The notes below the pieces were generated by a model. That model searched no databases, had not been told where the DNA came from, and was given only the letters and a program-made list of their open reading frames with translations. A stretch of DNA of 64,000 bases. Origin: Amorphophallus konjac (taxonomy: Eukaryota; Streptophyta; Magnoliopsida; Alismatales; Araceae). The translations under genes were made by a program, and so were the position numbers. Location of the stretch: contig CM040123.1 in NCBI GenBank assembly GCA_022559845.1, positions 297,030,642 through 297,094,641 on the forward strand, written 5' to 3'. Within the stretch, counting starts at the first letter, position 1. Each line of letters starts with the position of its first letter. Below, one piece after another: positions 58,202 through 64,000 of this stretch.

Positions 58202-60371
58202 CTATTTGGCATGGGCAGGCACCCAAACGGTCTTGGGTCCTGCATGGTTAGTAGCACCTTTGATGGATGCTTTCCTTAACTTTGGGGCCTCTGTATCATC
58301 ATGTATCATTAAAGAGTAATCATTTATCATGTGTCCAATTCGCCCACAATAATAACAGAGAGCATCATGCTTTGATTTCTTGTTATGCATACAATTATTT
58401 GCATGGAGTTTTTGTGCAGGTGCATACTGGTTTCTATTTTTATCATGGAAGTTGTTCCTATTGATCTTACCAAACTTGTTTTCCTTAACAGGATGTCTAG
58501 CATGTTTGAAATTTGCCCGCCTATTTTGAAGGTGCCAATAGTCCTTGACTGTAAGGCCATGCTTTCTACAGTGAGAGCATGTGAGAGAATTTCTTCTAAA
58601 CGAGCCTGACCAGTATTCAGTGGCCTTGTGACCAATCTTGTTACAGTTAAAGCAAGTGATGTGCTGGTTCATTGAAACAAATTTGCTCTTATTAAAACTA
58701 TGTTGGCTTGCAGGGAATTTAGCATGATATGAATGAGATCTTTTCTTACCATTTCCAAACCAGCAATGAGCAGCAGCGTGTCCTACTTTACCATAATAAG
58801 AACATGTGCCACTCTTTTTCTGAGTGACATGGAACTTGTCCTGAGGGTCCCTAGCATGTATTTTTCTAGCATTCAGATCATCTGATTCCATTAAGTTACA
58901 TTCATGCATCAAGTGACCAATCTTGTGACAGTAATAACATTTCATAAGTTCCCTTTTATGTGCATGTCTAGGTGTATCCGTGTGTTTTACAGCATGCACA
59001 TTTTTAATATGAGTGTGATTGAATCATTTCTTCGCATGACTGGCCTTTTCCATTTTTCCAGTTTGTTTCTGATTTTTCTGAACATTGGGTTGCTTATTTT
59101 CTGAGGTGGTGGCTACATTTGATGCTTTGATAAAGGATGTCATTAGGTTATTTTTAAAAACCTTTTTGTTGACATTGTTGTAGCGTAACCCTTCCTTTTG
59201 AGCATTCACCTTAACTCCTAGCAACTTATCCAGATTTTTTTTGCCCATCAACAAATTTAGACAAAACTTTGTTTAAATCCTGAATTTTATTTTCAAGAGA
59301 TGCAATGTGTATTTCATAACTAGCAATCTCTTGATCACTGTAATTAACAGCTTCATTCAACACTTTATTGGTATTTTTGTATACTTCGATCTCCTTTCTC
59401 AGCTCATCAACTTTTTCAGTTTCGTTTGTACAGATGATTTTCCCTTTTTCCAATGTAAGAAGTCTTTCAGACATGACATTGTTCAACAGTTTCAATTTTT
59501 TAATTTCTTCTTTAAGCTTATCATTTTGAACCAACTCATTTATTAGGAGTTGATCTTCTGAATTGACCTCATGCTTTCTTCCATTTTCAAATTCCTCCAT
59601 TTCTCTTTGCTATTTTTCAACCTTTTTCTGCAACTCCATGTTTACAGATTTGATGGCTTCAAAATTTTCAGCTAACAAATTCTTCTCTTGCTCAAGTTTC
59701 CCAAATTTTTCTTGGTTTTCTTTAACAGATTTTCTAAGAGAATCATTTTCAAAATTTACCTTGTTTAAATCTAAGTTAACTTGTTCAAGATCCTTCAAAA
59801 GTTTCAGCAACTTTTGATTATCAGACATACACGCATCATGAGATTGTTCCAGCTCCAAGTTATTATCATATGCGAGATCAGAGATATTCTGACTAGTTTT
59901 CTTTTTCAACCTTTTGTATTGTTTTCTACATTTTTCATGTGACTCTAGCAGATCACCATATGCATTCTGCCAATCATCCAGAGTGTAATTCTCGAAGGGG
60001 TTTACCTGATCATCATCCTCGTCTTCATTTTGGCTGCTACTTTCACAGCTTCCATTAGCCATCATGCAACTGTCCTCCCTTTTCCTGTGGGCTAGCTTTA
60101 GCTTCTCCAGAACGTCCTTGGAAGACCTGCAGTCAAGAAGGGAAGAATGTAAGACCTTGTCAGTAGCTGCTTTCATCAGATTCAAAACTTTCTGATTTTC
60201 CTCATGCTTTAATCTGTGACTATCGATCCACTTGGACATTTTCTTTGGTAATCTGTGAGGACCATGTGAAATTAATTTCCACAGATCAGGATCAGCTGAG
60301 GTTACACTTCTGCGCAGACTTACGAACCATGAATCAAAATTTGAATCTTTGAAGATCGGTGGATGAGCCAT
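58202..60371 (-). pseudogene. Copia-2 gag with truncated core and five CCHC-type knuckles
   Basis: The start at 60371 (MAHPPIFKDSNFDSWF) lies just inside the primer site. The N-terminal gag region is followed directly by an acidic linker (SQNEDEDDD), so the middle of the UBN2-type core appears deleted. Coiled coil follows, with a stop near 59601-59609 and a frameshift near 59240. The last frame (58999-58202) has five zinc-knuckle-like motifs. CYYCHKIGHLMHEC is canonical. CSYYGKVGHAAAHC, CFNCNKIGHKATEY, CSHCRKHGLTVKDY and CYYCGRIGHMINDY each miss a Cys or His. Several Cys-to-Tyr changes fit G-to-A decay. Confidence 0.75.
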
Positions 60372-60447
60372 GGATCTAAACAGCAACCGGATACGTACCA
60401 CACAAACGCAGGATCTACTGAGAATCTTTAAATCTGGGCAATAAGAA

Positions 60448-60462
60448 CCCGCTCTGATACCA
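60448..60462 (-). promoter_or_regulatory. Copia-2 primer-binding site
   Basis: The minus strand reads TGGTATCAGAGCGGG two bases inside the 5' LTR, matching initiator-Met tRNA. Confidence 0.9.
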
Positions 60463-60464
60463 CT

Positions 60465-62998
60465 TGTTGAGTGAAGGGCCCAGATTCAGAGGGGGGGTGA
60501 ATGAATCCCAAAAGGAAATTTGCCCAATTTGAAACTTAGATCTTGATTAACACTGAACTTACAAAATCTTGCAGAAATAAAACTTTGATTCAGTAATGCA
60601 GGTGTTCTAGCAAGATCCACACTCAAGCACTCAATGGGTCAGCCTAATGCGAGCGCAAATAGTGGTTTAGAAGAATGGAATGCAGTAAATCAGCCTGATC
60701 TTAAACAGACGTTCTAACGAGACACAAGATAGAACACTTAACCTGCATGCCCAGCAAACCCGGTGATTCTAGGTCATCGAACTGATCCTAAGCATTCATT
60801 CACCGTGGCTGAAAGGTAATTAGGTCGCGATCCTAAACATGCACTTAATAACCTCAGAGAAGAAATCAGATCACAATGCACAAGGGGTTTTAGGTTGTTC
60901 CGTCATCAGACCTACATCCACCCCACACTCCAACCAGAGTGTGGCTTACTGCTGCCTCACAGTTTGAAACCGCTGGGCACCACAACTTGCCTACAAACGC
61001 TGCCTAACAGCTTGAGCCAGAGGAACACACTCCTCTCTTCTTCCAACCCGGAAGGAACCGCTAGTGACACCCAGTCACTAGCAACCAGAGACCCAAGTCT
61101 CTCTTCCCCTGAATCCACAGGAGGAAACCTGACCTCAAAACAGAGAATCGGAAAACATGGTTAAGAAGAAGAGCAGCAAGGGAAAATAAACCAAACAAAA
61201 AAAATGAAAAGAAGTATAGCTCTCGCAGGAGCAGATTAATCTGGATCTAATCCAAAGAACCGACAGTTAGCTGGACACTGCCTGCTTTAAGCTCTATCAA
61301 TTTCTCTTTTCTTTCTCTTCTCAAAATCTTCTCTCAGCACGGATGTTCGACTCGGGTTTTCTCTCTTGGTTCACAGCACTCTTCTCACACCCCCTTTTTT
61401 TTCTTCTTCCACTCTTTCTTCTTCTCTTCTCCTGGTCTGTGTATATCCTCCCTACACCATTTCCTCAGTAAATATATATATATATATACTCCAGAGGCCT
61501 GGGCGAGTGGATACCACGTTTCCCGCCTTAAAGGCTAGAGCACGTGTTGGAACATTCTGGAGCTCTATCTTCCTCATATCACGTGCCAAGCACCCTGGTG
61601 AATGCACAGACAAATTGTCAGAAAAGAGAGAGTCATTTTATCACAAACTTAGCACAATTCGTATCAGTGTAATGAGTAAGAAGCCAAAAACTGCATTGAG
61701 TAGAAGTTCCCAAATCAATAGTTGCACTGACTTGCAACAAGGTGAACAAGAGGTTGCATCGAGTTGAAGTGAGCAAAAGCGAGAGATGCACTGACTTGAG
61801 AAGACGCAAGACGTCATTAGAACAGGCCATAGACTCTGATCGTACAACAGATATGCACAGACAGGAAGTAACAAAATGCAAAGATGTACTGACTTGATTT
61901 TTCTAGAGAGAAAAATTTGCACCGAGTCAAAGGAATAAGCATCGACTAAGACGGGCAAGAAAGGCACCGATGTGAAATGAAGCAAACGTTGCACCAATCC
62001 ACTTTAGCTGTCCACAGGACTTGCACCGAGTCTAGAAGACATGAAACAGGAACTACACCGACCTCGTTGCTAAAGGGATTTGAATAGGCTTGGTGTGCAT
62101 GGAGTAAAAACGTGCACCGACATCTACAGTGAATTGTATATAGTAGACTATGCACCGAAACATGTTTTTATCTGGAGCAAGGTATGCACTGAGTTCTGTT
62201 CCTCTACCTACGTCTAACAGAAGGATGCACCGACTTCGAGTATTTCAAAAAAGAAAGAGAATGCACCGAGATAAGGTGAGAAAAAAATGAGAAAATCACT
62301 AAACTAGTGAAAAGACGACAAAGAAAGGATTGCACCGACTCGGGTTAGGCTGTCCAAGCAAGATCTGCACAGAGATGCCAGACAGAGATGAACATAATAG
62401 AGAGAGATGCAAGACGAAGCTTGCACTGAGTCAAGAGTTCTTGTCCACGTAAGAACTTGCACTAAGATGGCAGAGTGAAATGCACTGGTACAAAATGAGG
62501 AGACTAATACAGTGCGAGCTGGTCAAGAATTGCATTGACCCACAAATTGCACCGACCCTTGGAGGTGAGATGCAAGGGCAAGGAATGCACCGACCTTGAT
62601 ACGCATGATGCCTTTGGATGCACTGAGAAAGAAGCTAATCGACAGTATGTGGGCATGAACAGAAACTTGCACTGAGACAAGCACTTATGTGTGAAGTGCA
62701 GAACTAAGCGAGAGTTGCACCGAGCAAGATTATGAGCGAGACACTGCATGCACTGACTATGACTTAGTCTATGAAATAGCATGGACCATACACAACAGAT
62801 AAAATTGGAGAATTAAAGCACCAACAGCTAAGCATGATTAATCAGAAAGTCACTATCAAGACTAGGGTTTCCAGACATGAGCAATCCACCATGCAAACAG
62901 TTCACATGAGTTAATTATATATTCTAATCAGATGCACTGACCACAATTCTATCACACATGACTCAGACATTGTCATTATCAAAACCAGCGTTCCAACA
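60465..62998 (-). repeat. Copia-2 5' LTR
   Basis: 2534 bases, closely matching the left copy, with small indels. Duplication TTTTG follows at 62999. Confidence 0.95.
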
Positions 62999-63110
62999 TT
63001 TTGTTATCAAAGAAGTCTACTCGGGTAATGCCTACAAATTGGTAGACTCCGAAGGCGTAGAGCTAACATATCCATGGAACGGGGTATATCTCAAGAAATT
63101 TTATTCATGA
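62999..63110 (+). pseudogene. Element B integrase C-terminal end
   Basis: Resumes the integrase tail interrupted at 52311, in frame across the TTTTG duplication, and ends at TGA 63108-63110. It aligns with the element A tail (GNAYKL, PWNG-YLKK). Confidence 0.9.
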
Positions 63111-64000
63111 GACCTTGTACATAACTATTCCCAAAAACACAAAAAATTCAAAAAAAAAATCTCAAAACAAACAAAAAAGGGGAAGAAAATCAAAATCAAC
63201 GCCTGGTGATCGCCACGTAGTCCAAACTCATTTGCATCAACCCTTCATGCTAGATAGGGACCGTCAAGATGTGGTAGGTATCGGGTCTTGGTCTACCCGA
63301 ACCGTGGAGATTCCTGTCTAGCCACGTCGGCCTATGTTTATAAGAAGAAAAGACAACTTGCACACACTCACGTGTTTGTCAAAATGGGTAGCATCACCTT
63401 TGATGTGGCCTCACGCGAAGGTCTCCAGCTAAGCGGCACTCTTTTGTTTCTCTTCTCTTCGACCAAATGAGACAGTTGGCGCCCTTAAAACCCTAAGCAT
63501 ATGAAAGCCGAAGTACAAGATCCTTAAGGTGAGAGTAGGATTCTTCCCCTCGAGCCCGGGTCAGAGCACGAGAGGAGGGCATTGTTCTCGCAGGCATACA
63601 AAAGGGGAATTTCAAGACAAAATGACAATATTCTTCTCCCCGAAAGAAAGAAAAGAAAAATTATGTATATGTGACAAAGTCACATGAAAAAGCCTGGTCG
63701 TGACCGTGCCCGACCCTAGCAGATGAAACCCCTCCTATTCAAAGAATCAAATCAAAATCTTCATAGTAGGGGCATCTAACGTCATAATGCTCGGGGTGTG
63801 GTCCGAAGTTGCCAAAAGGAGAAAGTCGAGTAGGCCCTCACCTAGCTCGCCGGGTTAACGGCTTTGCCTGGTCCTCTCCGGAGGTTTACCCGCTACATTC
63901 GTCCTTCTCCCTTCAAAAGACGTAAAGCTTGATGGAGGTCCTGAGGGATGAATCCCGTCTGGGTTGCAACCTTATTTAACAAAACACACTTATGGTTGTT
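63111..64000 (+). other. Element B conserved 3' noncoding block
   Basis: Homologous to 2485-3400 of element A with conserved islands near 63303-63335, 63459-63490, 63688-63712 and 63846-63870. By analogy, antisense genes may follow beyond the window. Confidence 0.7.

Larger units (their letters stand above)
52312..62998 (-). mobile_element. Copia-2: pol-less SIRE-like copia element with gag and env-like ORFs
   Basis: LTRs of 2529 bp (52312-54840) and 2534 bp (60465-62998), TGTTGAGTG to TTCCAACA. The duplication TTTTG is at 52307-52311 and 62999-63003. On the minus strand: Met-tRNA primer site, truncated gag, zinc knuckles, a noncoding block, an env-like ORF pair, polypurine tract. No protease, integrase, RT or RNase H is found. 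Removing it restores the integrase tail of element B exactly. It must use proteins of a relative, possibly one like Copia-1. Confidence 0.95.
31665..64000 (+). mobile_element. Tat-lineage Ty3/gypsy element B, host of nested insertions (continues past window)
   Basis: Gag (35515), protease and G-patch, RT, gypsy RNase H, archaeal-type RNase H, integrase and the conserved 3' noncoding block all lie on the + strand. They are split by a solo-LTR-like insert, element C and Copia-2. Removing C and Copia-2 at their duplications restores continuous reading across both junctions. Many in-frame stops and several frameshifts make it the most decayed element here. The left boundary depends on the unproven LTR. 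Confidence 0.75.

Noticed and set aside
1..64000. Host protein-coding genes, rRNA, tRNA
   Set aside because: Every recognisable domain belongs to retrotransposons or their cargo; no cloverleaf or rRNA motif was noticed by eye. Short tRNA-like matches are primer-binding sites.

Overview
This window looks like a retrotransposon-dominated stretch of a large angiosperm genome. I see no host single-copy gene, rRNA or tRNA. Almost every coding trace belongs to LTR retrotransposons: Tat-lineage Ty3/gypsy elements (pol with two RNase H domains and a G-patch next to the protease), two long SIRE-like Ty1/copia elements primed by initiator-Met tRNA, and one chromovirus derivative. The species cannot be named from this sequence.

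Layout. Element A (1 to about 17.3 kb, + strand, left end outside the window) has the 3' part of a Tat pol (5-2484), a conserved noncoding block (2485-4140), then four antisense multi-exon genes (order 1, 3, 2, 4 at 4141-6710, 7316-8588, 8957-12092, 12661-14070). They encode plant-mobile-domain (PMD)-like and coiled-coil proteins. A probable LTR follows (from 15240, TATA box at 16151) with six tandem repeats in its leader. A second Tat-type unit D keeps an antisense PMD gene (17520-20478), its promoter, and a probable LTR from 31665. Element B follows: gag from 35515, protease/G-patch to 40792, pol 48415-52311 and 62999-63110, then the same noncoding block as A.

Three elements are nested in these hosts, all antisense to them and each with an exact 5-bp target-site duplication. 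Copia-1 (21103-31509, ATTTA) lies in D. Chromovirus derivative C (40793-48414, AGGAA) and Copia-2 (52312-62998, TTTTG) lie in B. Copia-1 keeps pol but no env-like ORF; Copia-2 has lost pol but keeps gag zinc knuckles and an env-like ORF pair. C encodes a 698-aa protein with a gag-like start, an unknown repeat-rich middle, and an integrase-tail/chromodomain remnant downstream.

The most interesting signal is regulatory. In A, GGCGTCC/GGACGCC palindromes cluster just upstream of the LTR TATA box, of the TATA box of antisense PMD gene 2, and next to that of gene 3. In D, a different motif (GGCGCGCCGGATTAA-like) is likewise shared by the LTR and the antisense PMD gene. The copia LTRs carry their own repeated motifs upstream of their TATA boxes. 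Each Tat family may thus couple its sense LTR promoter and antisense gene promoter through a private repeated site. The premature stops are nearly all explicable as C-to-T or G-to-A transitions, as expected from cytosine-methylation decay.
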